Notes: generated by a model from the letters alone, not told the origin. A stretch of 64,000 bases of DNA from Haladaptatus sp. DYF46 (GCF_021083305.1 NZ_JAJFAY010000010.1:61393-125392), one strand, 5' to 3'; numbered from the stretch's first letter, positions 8,454-17,683 are shown. Numbers and translations are program-made.

Positions 8454-9680
8454 CTACGTCATTCGCCGTCGGATCCCCTGAGAAATTTCGGATCGTGCTA
8501 TACGGACCGTTGGGAGTGGATCGTCTACGTGGCAGTAATCGAAGTTCGGCATCTCATAACACGAAAGCAGAACCTCCTTTATAGCTGCAGAAAGCGGTGG
8601 ACGACCGACGATTGATGAATCGTCGCGGACGATGCTCGTGAGATATTCCAGCTCGCCGATCATGTAATGCGTTCCGACACCGGCCTCGTATCCCGGTTCG
8701 ATCGAGTCGGTGTTGCCGATCGCCTGAAGCCAGTACCAGAACGGGAAATCCGCACCTGCAGCCGTCGCACATGCAAGCGATTGCCACATCCGTGGGTTGA
8801 TTTCGACGAGTTTGAACTCATCAGTCGTCGAATCTTCGATGTATTCGATACACGCGAGCCCATGCCATTCGAGTGCATCGAGGATCGCTCGACCCGCTGT
8901 TTCTAAGCTCGGAATCTCGACGGATTCACGGTATACACCACCACCACCGGTATACGAATCCCCGCGAATCTGTCGATGCTGAAACGTCGCGAGCGGTTTA
9001 CCGTGGTCGTAGAGCGCACCGAATACGTACTCGTCCGTTCCATCGATGTACTCTTGAACGATCGGGACATGGTCCATTGCTTCGCACGTTGTCGCGATAT
9101 CGAGTGACTCGTTCGACGGGACGTGCTGTACCGACTTGACGATCGACGACTCGGATGGCTCATACGAGTCGATGTACTCGTCGACGAGCAGGTTGTATCG
9201 CGATTTGACGACCCGATCGACCTCCCATTCGGTGGCTTCGTCCAGTAGACGTGTCTCCGGCACTGGTACCCCTGTGCGCTCTGCAATATCCATCAACTGC
9301 TTTCGATCATGGACTCTCTTCAATGTCTCAAGTGGCGGGACGACGAGGCTAACGTACCGATCGAATTCGTCGTGATACTTCGAGAGGACGTATGTATCCT
9401 GTGGACGATGTGGAATAATCGTATGCACATCCGGACGGGCAGCGATTCCTAGAAGTGCGTCCTTGTACGCCAGTATTTCGTACGAGGGCGGAACTCGTAC
9501 GACTTCTTCGCAAAATCGGGATGCGGCAACCGGAAGGTGTTCATCTGCTACTGCGACGATCGTTCGTATGTTTGCCCGGGTAAGTGATCGTACCGATGCA
9601 TACCCATGTGGATACCGTGAAGCGGGTATCACAACCCCCTTTGGTTCGTCTCTATTCACCCCTTCGTTAGTCGTTCTCAT
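8454..9680 (-). CDS. ATP-grasp ligase
   Basis: The product resembles carbamoyl-phosphate-synthase-type ATP-grasp enzymes. It has an N-terminal pre-ATP-grasp domain ('GVVIPASRYPHGYASVRSL'), a central lysine-bearing lid ('RVVKSRYNLLVDEYID'), 'VPIVQEYIDGTDEYVFGALYD', and the metal and phosphate site 'FKLVEINPRMWQSLACATAAGADFPFW' (E-x-N-P-R). These enzymes join an acyl phosphate to an amine. The family is common in haloarchaeal surface-polymer and secondary-metabolite loci, often annotated as carboxylate-amine ligase. The ATG at 9680 is preferred over one 27 codons upstream, whose extra residues are basic and unlike the domain. It reads toward the asparagine-synthetase-like gene. Confidence 0.8.
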   Translation of the reverse strand: MRTTNEGVNRDEPKGVVIPASRYPHGYASVRSLTRANIRTIVAVADEHLPVAASRFCEEVVRVPPSYEILAYKDALLGIAARPDVHTIIPHRPQDTYVLSKYHDEFDRYVSLVVPPLETLKRVHDRKQLMDIAERTGVPVPETRLLDEATEWEVDRVVKSRYNLLVDEYIDSYEPSESSIVKSVQHVPSNESLDIATTCEAMDHVPIVQEYIDGTDEYVFGALYDHGKPLATFQHRQIRGDSYTGGGGVYRESVEIPSLETAGRAILDALEWHGLACIEYIEDSTTDEFKLVEINPRMWQSLACATAAGADFPFWYWLQAIGNTDSIEPGYEAGVGTHYMIGELEYLTSIVRDDSSIVGRPPLSAAIKEVLLSCYEMPNFDYCHVDDPLPTVRIARSEISQGIRRRMT

Positions 9681-10164
9681 GCTATTCCTCCGGTATAGGA
9701 GAAGATAGGCTCTCCAATTTGTCTTTTGTCCCCTGGGACGAATTCTTGAGGGCATCGTCAAATGGCTGGTAGATGTATCCCTCTACTCAAAGACGACGAA
9801 AACCATGGGCAGATAATTGAGATTGCACCCTCGCTCAACACGAATCGACTATCCACGAACTCACAGCGATCGAAAAATCTCACCTCCAAAGCGTTACTCC
9901 AGGGATGCGAACTAACTACGATCTGATTGAACTGGTTTCCAACAGGATGACGGAGTAACCCCAACTGAGTGAGGTGCTTATCAATTATCTCGGAGTTAAG
10001 TACTCAAGCTATTCAACCAGCTCCAGTCATGACCTCCCTACCACTGCAGGCCGAAAACGCCCGTGACCATTTCGATAAGTGTGACAATGACTGATAGCGC
10101 ATACTCTCCTCGCTAGTTGGAAGGTGAATGTTGAAGACAGGGTACGTGCTTACTCGCTCAAAAT
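9681..10164. other. Gap without a supported gene
   Basis: Short frames exist on both strands, but none has a recognisable domain or coding-like composition. The first cassette-derived similarity begins near 10270. Confidence 0.4.
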
Positions 10165-10214
10165 GTGTGGACCTTGAAGTATAGACGAAGGAGGAGAGAG
10201 GCGGAAGACAGTGG

Positions 10215-10430
10215 ATGTCTGCAGATTGGTCAAAATCATGTCCACTGCAAGCACGGGACTGGCGTCGAAATCGTAACGAAAGACGGCCCCTTGATGTGTT
10301 CCCGTCGAAAGAGAACACCGATGAGACGGACGACGACGAGTGTGAGACAACAGAGTGCTCTTGTGATTGCCTGAATGGCGTTCCACGCTGGCCGTGCATA
10401 CGTGCAGGTCGCAAGGAACTACCGAACTAA
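10215..10430 (+). pseudogene. SWIM protein tail remnant (copy 2)
   Basis: Only the acidic linker and end of the SWIM protein survive: the frame ends CDCLNGVPRWPCIRAGRKELPN then TAA, matching the intact end seen at 31518 and 32910. The zinc-finger half is replaced by unrelated or scrambled sequence. The tail is followed after 24 bases by the SprT-like partner, the original gene order. Confidence 0.6.
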
Positions 10431-10454
10431 CCACCGCTTCACCTGTTTTTCTCC

Positions 10455-10892
10455 ATGGCACGCCAAGTGACGGTCTCCGATATCACTGACCAGCGAACGC
10501 TCACCGAAAGCGCGAATGCTGCGACCGACGATACTCTCGAGTCACCGACGGCCCTCCTCGACCGAGCACAGCAACACGCAACGAACGTCGCCGCCGAGCA
10601 CTTCCCAGATCTGCCGGTTGAAGCGATCGACTGGGAAATTTCACACCAAGCCCAACGACAGGCGGGCGTCACGAGGTACGACCCTGCAACCGAGGAGGTC
10701 ACGATTGCACTGACCTAGAAAGCCTACGAACAACACGGCTGGGAGCAATTCAGCGAAACCTTCCGGCACGATCTGATTCACGCTTGGCAGTACCACGAGT
10801 TCGGTGACCCAGATCACGGGCGAACGTTCGCCCGCTGGACGGACACCCTCGCCACCGTGAAACCGGCGACAAATCGCCCTGTTTCCGGCTAG
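10455..10892 (+). pseudogene. SprT-like metallopeptidase, cassette copy 2 (in-frame stop)
   Basis: This is the longest SprT-like copy: MARQVTVSDITDQRTLTESA, then 'HFPDLPVEAIDWEISHQAQ' and 'GVTRYDPATEEVTIALT'. A TAG at 10716-10718 replaces the Trp codon present at 37832-37834 (...IALTWAAYEQHGW). Beyond it the frame continues 'KAYEQHGWEQFSETFRHDLIHAWQ'. The zinc-binding HExxH is degraded to HDLIH. The zinc-ribbon tail of the 37.7-kb copy is missing; the frame ends at 10892. SprT/Spartan-type proteases act on DNA-bound proteins, but this copy is clearly dead. Confidence 0.8.
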
Positions 10893-10956
10893 ACCTGATT
10901 CCCAGGGATGGCCGGGTTCCAAACGGTAACTGCCAAGAGCGTATGGGGACGACCCG

Positions 10957-11400
10957 CTAGGCTCCGTCGAGTTCCTCGGCCACCCCGACGATGATGCCTT
11001 CGGGGCCGCGCACGAAGCAGAGGCGGTACACGTCTTCGTACTGGGCGACTTCGCCCAGTACGAAGACGTGGGAGCGGAGGCGGTCGAGGACTTCGTCGAC
11101 ATCGTCGACGGTGAACATGATGCGGCGGATCCCCAGGGTGTTCACCGCCGGTTCTTCGGATCCGTCGCGGGTGGCCTCGGGTGTGATGAATTTCGAGAGC
11201 TCGACACGACCGTGGCCGTCGGGGATCCGCATCATGGCGATATCGCTCTGGACGTTCTCGAGGCCCACGACGCGGCCCGTCCACTCTCCCTCGACGCGCG
11301 TCTCGTCTTCCAGCTCCATGCCGAGCTCCGTGAAGAACGCCTTTGCAGCTTCGAGGTCCTCGACCACGATGAGGACGTTGTCCATTTGCTTGATCGTCAT
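10957..11400 (-). CDS. VOC (glyoxalase/bleomycin-resistance fold) family protein
   Basis: The 147-residue product starts MTIKQMDNVLIVVEDLEAAK and has two beta-alpha-beta modules: 'AKAFFTELGMELEDE' in the first, and 'RIMFTVDDVDEVLDRLRSH' with 'YRLCFVRGPEGIIVGVAEEL' in the second. Metal-ligand candidates are E134 in 'GPEGIIV' and acidic positions in the first module. The family includes glyoxalases, dioxygenases and antibiotic-binding proteins; substrate unknown. The ATG at 11400 is used because the family starts there. The gene is visibly more GC-rich than its surroundings, suggesting separate acquisition. A perfect 20-bp inverted repeat lies inside the coding sequence. Confidence 0.85.
   Translation of the reverse strand: MTIKQMDNVLIVVEDLEAAKAFFTELGMELEDETRVEGEWTGRVVGLENVQSDIAMMRIPDGHGRVELSKFITPEATRDGSEEPAVNTLGIRRIMFTVDDVDEVLDRLRSHVFVLGEVAQYEDVYRLCFVRGPEGIIVGVAEELDGA
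11029..11070. repeat. Perfect 20-bp inverted repeat inside the VOC gene
   Basis: Arms CACGTCTTCGTACTGGGCGA and its exact reverse complement are separated by two bases (CT). It encodes HVFVLGEVAQYEDV in the VOC protein. The right-hand part of that peptide is typical of the family; the left-hand part (HVFVLGE) is not. Confidence 0.95.
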
Positions 11401-11680
11401 AGTCCGATCAAACCTCTCCTGCATTTGCCACTTTATTCGCCGCGACGAGTCCAAGAACGAAACCGAATCCGAAGACGACAAAGCGAGGCGGACCTCGTTG
11501 CATGGAACGCCCGCTATCTGCCCTCTGTTTTGTCTTTGTGTATTCTGTACCACAGGACGTAGCGTCGGTTCGCGCATGACTTTGGAGCCATCACTTCTAC
11601 AGACGGGCCGTCATACCCTCAAGATTCGTTCGAACATGTTCGAGTAAACAGTCATCGTGGCTGCTATCGTCCTCTAGAGT

Positions 11681-12136
11681 ATGAAATCACCTGCTGGAGT
11701 ATCAAAGAGTGAATCGAATTACAGAGGAACACGATTACGTAACCAAGTTCGAAGTATCGCAGCGATTCCGCTGAGACGAATCATACGCGTATTGCTGGGG
11801 GTGGAGGCTGCATCATTCTTCTTCGCCGCCACAATTCATGCAGGGATGCTCATCAGTGGCTATGAGCATCATGAGGCGATGACTGCCGAGAGTGTCATCG
11901 GTACGGTTCTGCTCGGTGGCTTTGTGATAACCTGGCTCCATTCACGTTCAATGTTCACAATTGCCATAATCGTACAAGCATTCGCATTACTGGGAACGCT
12001 CGTCGGGATTTTCACGATCATCATCGGCATTGGCCCACGTACAGTCCCAGATATTGCATATCACATTAGCATCGTGGTAGTGTTAGCAGTTGGCCTTGAA
12101 TTGGCCCGACGCGGACGTAGAACTGAAACAATGTGA
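11681..12136 (+). CDS. Four-helix membrane protein of unknown function
   Basis: A basic leader of about 33 residues is followed by four hydrophobic segments: IIRVLLGVEAASFFFAATIH, VIGTVLLGGFVITWL, IAIIVQAFALLGTLVGIFTI and YHISIVVVLAVGLELA. A conserved-looking 'HHEAMTAESVIG' sits in the first external loop, which could bind a metal. I do not recognise the family. It stands alone. Confidence 0.65.
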   Translation: MKSPAGVSKSESNYRGTRLRNQVRSIAAIPLRRIIRVLLGVEAASFFFAATIHAGMLISGYEHHEAMTAESVIGTVLLGGFVITWLHSRSMFTIAIIVQAFALLGTLVGIFTIIIGIGPRTVPDIAYHISIVVVLAVGLELARRGRRTETM

Positions 12137-12250
12137 AAGCCATCACAGACTAGAATGTCGGTGATGTTGTGTATAGCTTCAGTGAATTTCCCCAGGCGGG
12201 CTCCCACATAGAATACATAATAATGGCAAACACAAATTAGTTATTTTTGA

Positions 12251-12838
12251 CTACAATCGTAAATGGAAGTAGGATCGCGTGGTACTACCACGTCCTCGAG
12301 GGAGCCCAAGATCCAGTTTGTCAACAAACGTAGGTTCATTAGGACTTGAGGTTGTACATGTCGTCGTCACGTGAATATCGAGAACGACGTTGGTTGCCGT
12401 ATCAACCAACAGGGTCGTCTTCAACTGTTGGATTGTCAAGTTCGTTCGCTTCGTGTAGTGAGCTGAGGCATGAGCGCGCTCAAACCCGGACGCATCGATC
12501 CCTGTTATACCGTTCAAGGGTAGATCAGCGAGTGAGATGTTCAGTAGGACACGCCAGACAGCCATTTCCAGGCGGTCGAATGCCTTACTGAGCATTGGGG
12601 GTGCCGGAATCGAGTCAAGGTCAAGGGCATCGCGGATGCGTGGCATTTCGATGAGTTCGTCACCGAAGTCGCGGTACGTGGTCGTCTTCTTCACTTTCAG
12701 ACAGAGCAGAACCACGTGTTGGCGGAGCGTGAAGCGCTTCCGAGAATAGCCTGACGAGAACCGTGGCACGGCACGGCGAGCCAACACGACAGCACGTTCA
12801 ACGAATCGAAGGAGATGTGACTTCGGGAGAGAATCCAT
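12251..12838 (-). pseudogene. IS5-type transposase, truncated and frame-disrupted
   Basis: The product starts MDSLPKSHLLRFVERAVVLA and contains the DDE-transposase first acidic motif 'NGITGIDASGFERAHASAHY' and 'LTIQQLKTTLLVDTATNVVL', as in haloarchaeal IS5-group elements. Similarity fades after 'DIHVTTT' and the frame ends in an unrelated arginine-rich tail. The second and third catalytic residues are missing. The element is inactive. Clean terminal repeats were not found. Confidence 0.8.
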
Positions 12839-12917
12839 CTCTCCTCTGCTACACACTCGTTGTGTTTCTCAGTAAGGTTTCGACAGGGGCTTTGATGTGA
12901 GACTACACACGCCCGAC

Positions 12918-13631
12918 TCAGCCATAATACAAAGCGTAGGTCAACAGGATGGCTATCATATTCCAACTGCCGTGTGCGACCATTGAGGCGGTCAAGCGGC
13001 CGGTGTACACGAACAGAAGGGTGTAGGCGATGGTGGTCGGGAGAATATCGAACCACTCTACGGCGTTCGCCGGTAGGTGGCCGAGGGCGAAGAAGAGGAT
13101 CGACAGAATTCCGGCCACCCACAGTCCCACACGAGGATTTTCGAAGGTGTCCTTGAGAACAGTGATGAAGTATCCTCTGTTGTAGAGTTCCTCGGTGATT
13201 CCGCCGCCGATCACCCCGAGCGCGATGTAGGCCGCGAGGCCCAGTACCGTCCCATCCATCATTGACACCATTTGCGCTATGTCCGCTCGTTCGGCCCCAC
13301 CGGTGCTGGGAATAATCCATCCAAACTGTAGCGCCGCCCAACTCAATCCGACCAGAAGCCCCAGCAGGCTATCTTTTTTCCAGTTATGCGGAGTGAGGCC
13401 GATAGACCGGAAATCCCTTCCCAGCCACCTGAGGGAGACGTACAGTAAGGCACAGATGGCACCTAACTGAAAGAGCGCGATAACGAACAGGTTGATGCCG
13501 GTGAGGCCGCCGTTGAATTTGCTGATACCGAAGAACAGGTTCGGGAGGGCGAACAGAATGAATCCGAGGAGGATCGTTACGACAAAGACAAGGATGGTTT
13601 TGCGTTTGCTGGCTGGTGATTGAGACATCAT
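12918..13631 (-). CDS. CPBP-family intramembrane metalloprotease
   Basis: The protein has about seven hydrophobic segments and the three CPBP (CAAX protease and bacteriocin-processing) motifs in order: GGITEELYNRGYF (E-E-x3-R), 'ILFFALGHLPAN' (F-x3-H) and 'SMVAHGSWNMI' (His). These form a membrane-embedded metal site. In bacteria and eukaryotes such proteases cleave CAAX-type or bacteriocin precursors, but archaeal substrates are unknown. 237 residues, all motifs intact. It stands alone next to the IS5 remnant. Confidence 0.87.
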   Translation of the reverse strand: MMSQSPASKRKTILVFVVTILLGFILFALPNLFFGISKFNGGLTGINLFVIALFQLGAICALLYVSLRWLGRDFRSIGLTPHNWKKDSLLGLLVGLSWAALQFGWIIPSTGGAERADIAQMVSMMDGTVLGLAAYIALGVIGGGITEELYNRGYFITVLKDTFENPRVGLWVAGILSILFFALGHLPANAVEWFDILPTTIAYTLLFVYTGRLTASMVAHGSWNMIAILLTYALYYG

Positions 13632-13954
13632 CTGTTAGTAGGTCGACCGTTTTCAGTGGACTATGTGGGATTTCGGACACATGGCCCTTCCGTCGACTCG
13701 AACCTTGTATACCTCCTCTAATCGACTGTGACATAAACATCACGGTCGAAATGGGCTTGTTGAAACTCTCTGAGAATAACAAAAGTGGTGTGCTGAATAT
13801 AGACCACCCATTGACCGGCTTCTCTGCAAAAACGTATTCGATGGTCTACCCTCTATCGCTGGTATGTCCACTAGCGTTGCAACACCTGACGCAGACGGGC
13901 AGTATGCGTACTGTGAGTCACGAATCTTCGACCACGACCCAATCTGTGTTACAC

Positions 13955-14135
13955 CTTCTGGGCGCGTGAGACTGTGGGGCAGAAGCCACTCGAAAAAGCG
14001 CACTCACCGACTGCTGCTAGCCATTCACTCTTTCCAGTTTGGCATGCCAAACAACGCTGTCCGATAGCGCCCAGCGAACGCTGGCCGAGTGTTTCCCTGA
14101 TTTGCCGATCGAACCCATTGAGTGAGAAATCTCCG
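13955..14135 (+). pseudogene. SWIM tail / SprT start remnant (copy 3)
   Basis: At nucleotide level this matches 19490-19640 and 23195-23340: ACTGTGGGGCAGAAGCCACTC, then ACTCACCGACTGCTGCTA, then CAAACAACGCTGTCCGATAG and GCCCAGCGAACGCTGG. It is the junction of the SWIM protein's second type of C-terminus (cysteine-rich, ending DCC) and the start of the SprT-like gene. All frames are broken. Confidence 0.6.
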
Positions 14136-14157
14136 TGATCTCGAAAAACTGCCTACT

Positions 14158-14535
14158 TCAGAACTGATCCCGCTCACGAGCAAATCGCACTCGATCGTTG
14201 ATTGATGAGCCAAGTGTCAGCTCAATCCGATCCTCAGTTAAGATTCGTCCTCCCTCGACAGCGACACCCCACGTATCGAACCGGAGGTATCCCCGGATTT
14301 CATCGGCGTGCGTATAGAGGTCGATGTACTGAATCCGATGTTCTGGAAACTCACTTGCTGTGTGCGCTTGATCCATGTCAGAATAGACTGTCTCCACATC
14401 AGCAAAGAAAGCCTCTAGACGCTCGGCATCTTTCTGCGTTGCCTCAACAACGGCGTTGGCGACTGCTTGTATCTGGTCGGGTGAGAGTCCTCCTGTTTCG
14501 CGAAGGGCGTTTTGTGTCCGTTGATCAAAGTGCAT
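14158..14535 (-). CDS. Conserved hypothetical acidic protein
   Basis: The 125-residue product, MHFDQRTQNALRETGGLSPD..., is acidic with an N-terminal helical half and a C-terminal beta half ('EIRGYLRFDTWGVAVEGG', 'DRIELTLGSSINDRVRFA'). It looks like a cytoplasmic haloarchaeal conserved protein; no cysteines, catalytic motif or membrane segment is seen. The ATG at 14535 is preferred to one seven codons earlier because the helical domain starts there. Function unknown. Confidence 0.6.
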   Translation of the reverse strand: MHFDQRTQNALRETGGLSPDQIQAVANAVVEATQKDAERLEAFFADVETVYSDMDQAHTASEFPEHRIQYIDLYTHADEIRGYLRFDTWGVAVEGGRILTEDRIELTLGSSINDRVRFARERDQF

Positions 14536-14754
14536 ACGACTCTCGTATGGATTCACGAGTGAAAAGCCATCTTCTCCATTGTTGTCTGCTCTATAAGGAT
14601 GGGTCTTGCTGTTGATCTCTTGAAATTCTCCAGTATCTCTGACCGGCGACCGCTCATGGAAAACGCGGATGCACGACTAACAGATACGACGTAATTCCGA
14701 CAACGAAGACAGTACTACTTGATGTCGTCAAGTACTGATAGTCCGTGACTGGGT

Positions 14755-14937
14755 TCATCCACTACGCGTTGCAAATCTTGGGAGACCAACGCCAACAACA
14801 AGCAGTACGAAAAACGAGATCATGAAGGCTGTATCTTGAGCGATGCCGTTTGACTCCAGTAAAACATTAATAGCGTACGCTGCGGGGAGGGCTACGATAA
14901 CAAAGGCAATTGTTATCCAATTTTCATGGCTTACCAT
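14755..14937 (-). CDS. Small two-helix membrane protein (60 aa)
   Basis: The product has two hydrophobic segments (WITIAFVIVALPAAYAINVLL and AFMISFFVLLVVGVGLP) and short polar ends. Small two-helix proteins of this kind are frequent in haloarchaea; function unknown. It is preceded and followed by non-coding DNA. Confidence 0.5.
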   Translation of the reverse strand: MVSHENWITIAFVIVALPAAYAINVLLESNGIAQDTAFMISFFVLLVVGVGLPRFATRSG

Positions 14938-15063
14938 CGATAGTTTCGGATAAAAACCCCATTCAGAAATAATTTGTGCGTAGTAACGATTATGCCGCAG
15001 AACTGTTTCTTGCCGATTCTACTCAAAACAATTGTGAAGTAATAAGATTACAGCAAAACTTCC

Positions 15064-15180
15064 TGGTAGTGCTACGAATTCGGCGACGCAGATCACGGCA
15101 CAACGTTAACCCGATGGACAGATACGTTCAACACCTCACAGTACTGTAAACTGTTCACTTCGCCGAACTGATGGGTGATT
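15064..15180 (+). pseudogene. SprT-like middle fragment (copy 4)
   Basis: The translated stretch YEFGDADHGTTLTRWTDTFN and 'TSQYCKLFTSPN' matches the region after the HExxH motif in the copy at 37726-38145 ('FGDADHGTTFAQWTDALDTS'). A TGA then replaces the first Trp of the 'WW' pair. No start codon or catalytic motif is present. Confidence 0.65.
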
Positions 15181-15380
15181 TGTGAGGAGAGCAATGGACA
15201 ATCTCCGCGATAGAGAATTAGACACGAGGAAGATTATTGTGAAGTATTGCTTATTGTCCGAGTCATTTCTATCGTGTTTGCATCGGAATTCAGATGGAGT
15301 TTGGTCAGTAGCCAATACTAACTTCAGACACCCACGGTGAAACTTCTCACCTACTATAGGCAACCAGAACTCGTTGAAAA

Positions 15381-15453
15381 GCCTCGGGAGAGATTTGAAC
15401 TCTCGACCGACTCCTTACAAAGGAGTTGCTCTGCCAACCTGAGCTACCAAGGC
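15381..15453 (-). tRNA. tRNA-Thr (anticodon UGU), intact copy
   Basis: The reverse strand folds as a full cloverleaf. The acceptor GCCTTGG pairs with CCGAGGC. The anticodon stem ACTCC/GGAGT encloses loop TTTGTAA with anticodon TGT, and the T stem GAGAG/CTCTC encloses TTCAAAT. No intron is present and CCA is not encoded. A second, mutated copy is at 24206-24278 on the same strand. Confidence 0.92.
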
Positions 15454-15601
15454 ACTCCGATATCAAAATGCACTCAACAAAGGCTTTCTCCTTTCCTTGT
15501 CTCTTGCTATTGTAATTCACTCCATGTCCCCCTCCAACTGGTGGATCACGTAACTAGTTGCCACACAAGAACTTTAATCAAATACAAATAACTATCAAAA
15601 A

Positions 15602-16417
15602 ATGTTCCAGCGTCCAGTGCAGCGCACTTTCTTTGAACTTGCATTCGGCATTTATACTGCCATTCTTGCCCACGTAGTCGTAGGACTCCTCATGAGTACT
15701 CACTATCTTTCGCGTATCTCACTCGCTACAGCCTGCCTCGGCTTTTTGCTTGGCGTTGCACTTGCAACAGCTCGCGATGGTCTTACTGAATTACTCGTTC
15801 GCACTCGTCTCTATCTCGCGCTCTCACTCGGACCACTGTTGTTTCTCCTGATCACCGATATTGGTACTTCTTCCGGCATCATCCTGGACGCGAACCTGCT
15901 ACAAGATTTGACTGATGAAGCTCTGCTCCTCGCAATCACGGGACTCATTCTCTATGGTACAACCATGAATTACTATGCTGTGATCCTTCAGCAAAACGAA
16001 GACGTGCTCGCAGAGTGGTTCGGACGAGCCGATACACGGTATCTCCGTTTCGTTCGAATACTCTCGTTCGTGAGTGGTCTCGTCTTCCTGGCAAGTGGAC
16101 TCATGCTTTCTATTTCAGTAGAACTCGTTCAGGGGTTGTTCGCCTCGATTGGTGGTGTTCTCCTTGCTAATGGAGTAATTGTCGGAAAAACAAAACATTA
16201 TATTCTGGTTGAGAGCGGACTCTTCGTACAGCGACGTGGCACACTCGCTACCCGATTTATTCCACGCCAGCAGCTTCGCTCGGTCGACTGCAGTGGGGAT
16301 ATTCTCACGCTTCATCGGGGATTCCCGTGGCCAGTGCCATTTCGATGCCGACTCGCATCGATTCCAAATTCTGACTCGGTTGTCCAGTCACTTCAGAAGT
16401 ATGTAAACGAAAATTAG
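15602..16417 (+). CDS. Six-helix membrane protein with C-terminal PH-like domain
   Basis: About six hydrophobic segments occupy residues 10-190 (e.g. FGIYTAILAHVVVGLLMS, LYLALSLGPLLFLLIT, LFASIGGVLLANGVIV). A C-terminal beta-rich domain of about 75 residues follows ('HYILVESGLFVQRRGTLATR', 'FIPRQQLRSVDCSGDILTLH'), resembling bacterial PH domains. Such domains usually face the cytoplasm. Function unknown. It starts about 150 bases from the divergent tRNA-Thr gene and converges with a small membrane gene. Confidence 0.65.
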   Translation: MFQRPVQRTFFELAFGIYTAILAHVVVGLLMSTHYLSRISLATACLGFLLGVALATARDGLTELLVRTRLYLALSLGPLLFLLITDIGTSSGIILDANLLQDLTDEALLLAITGLILYGTTMNYYAVILQQNEDVLAEWFGRADTRYLRFVRILSFVSGLVFLASGLMLSISVELVQGLFASIGGVLLANGVIVGKTKHYILVESGLFVQRRGTLATRFIPRQQLRSVDCSGDILTLHRGFPWPVPFRCRLASIPNSDSVVQSLQKYVNEN

Positions 16418-16428
16418 AACAAAGATTT

Positions 16429-16647
16429 CTACCGAGAGAGGACACGACGAATCGGGGTCTGAACGAGATACAATGAGATTGTGGCACCAATGAATGGCGT
16501 AAGAGCGTCACTGACTGTGTGAATATTGTCGATGAGGAGATTGACGAGTACAGCAATGATTCCAACGAGAACAGAAAACGCCAGACGCTGCTTGTCGAAT
16601 AAGAGTTCTCGAGAGGAGGGGGATGAGCGAGCGGAGTTTGCTGTCAT
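16429..16647 (-). CDS. Small membrane protein (72 aa)
   Basis: Two hydrophobic segments (LAFSVLVGIIAVLVNLLI and ALTPFIGATISLYLVQ) follow a Ser/Arg-rich cytoplasmic leader, and the end is basic (TPIRRVLSR). Family unknown. It converges with the PH-domain gene, the two stops being 11 bases apart. Confidence 0.55.
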   Translation of the reverse strand: MTANSARSSPSSRELLFDKQRLAFSVLVGIIAVLVNLLIDNIHTVSDALTPFIGATISLYLVQTPIRRVLSR

Positions 16648-16909
16648 ACAAACCTATTGGATAGTGTTCTGAATAAACATTACGAGTGGATCGAAATTAG
16701 CGTATCTCTATCTTTTTGAAGAACATTCAACACCCACTAAATCATCGTACCGATGAATTGCTCTCTTTTTTCCTGGTCGGCCTGTGGTGTGGCTCTCATT
16801 TAGCAGCGAGCAGCACCTGATCACGACGCCGCCTTCTCGATAATCACTGAAACAGTCGCACTCGTTATAATAATTATTTGATGTAGTGTCTTCTCATAGA
16901 GACTACAGT

Positions 16910-17272
16910 ATGGTTACAGAGCAAACTCGAGCCCGTATGGAGTTTATCGGAAATATCGCTAGCCTACTGGCAATCTTGCTGTTTCGGAGACGCTCTGATG
17001 AGTATGAACCCCTCTCTCGTCGCTGGATGATTGCTGGCTTTGTTAGCATGATCCCGTATTTGTGGGCGTACGATCGTGATTGGCATGCGCTCAAGAGTTC
17101 TATTCGACGGCGCGGAATCGCGACAATGGGATGGTCGGCTATTCAGCAATTCATCCTGCCAGAAAATGAGCCCGTCAAGTATAGTTTCTCAATCGGAATG
17201 CTCGCAGGCAGCATTGTATATCGACTTTGGTATGGTGTGCTTCAGCCTCTCCCCATCACCGATAACGAGTAG
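16910..17272 (+). CDS. Hypothetical membrane-associated protein (120 aa)
   Basis: The product from the ATG at 16910 (MVTEQTRARMEFIGNIASLL) has a short hydrophobic stretch (IASLLAILLF), a second one (WMIAGFVSMIPYLWAY) and a third near the C-terminus (YSFSIGMLAGSIVYRLWYGVL), with basic loops. An earlier in-frame ATG would add eight residues. I do not recognise it. Confidence 0.5.
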   Translation: MVTEQTRARMEFIGNIASLLAILLFRRRSDEYEPLSRRWMIAGFVSMIPYLWAYDRDWHALKSSIRRRGIATMGWSAIQQFILPENEPVKYSFSIGMLAGSIVYRLWYGVLQPLPITDNE

Positions 17273-17492
17273 AACAGGACTGTCGGCGGTTCACTGGTTC
17301 ACTATTTGGATGACCAACCAATAGTGACCCGCTTCTCTCACCCTTGAGGCTCAACCGTGACTCTCACTCACCACCACTGGTTTCGATACCAAGAATTTGG
17401 ATATCACTCGCTTGCTCAGTATCAATCTCGGACGTTGAACTGGGTAATAGAGACATGACTGGATCAAATATATATCCCTGCACGGGCACGCC

Positions 17493-17683
17493 ATGGCACG
17501 CGTTCGAGCAGGAAGGAGGGGTGGCGAGGGAGAGGGCGTGTGGATCGGGAGTGATGGCGCCAGACCCACGAGACCGATTCAGGGTGTCAGAGGCAACCGC
17601 GCCACAGATAATCGCTTAGCAGGTGTCGGTATATGCTTTGTGCTACTGTTAAAAAAATAAGACAATCAGACAAACGACCATAG
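17493..17683. repeat. Dispersed 190-bp repeat, copy B
   Basis: Direct copy of 2307-2496, same orientation. Reading frames through the two copies are not conserved: copy B has an in-frame TAG near its middle. It therefore behaves as a non-coding or defunct element. No gene directly adjoins it. Confidence 0.8.
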
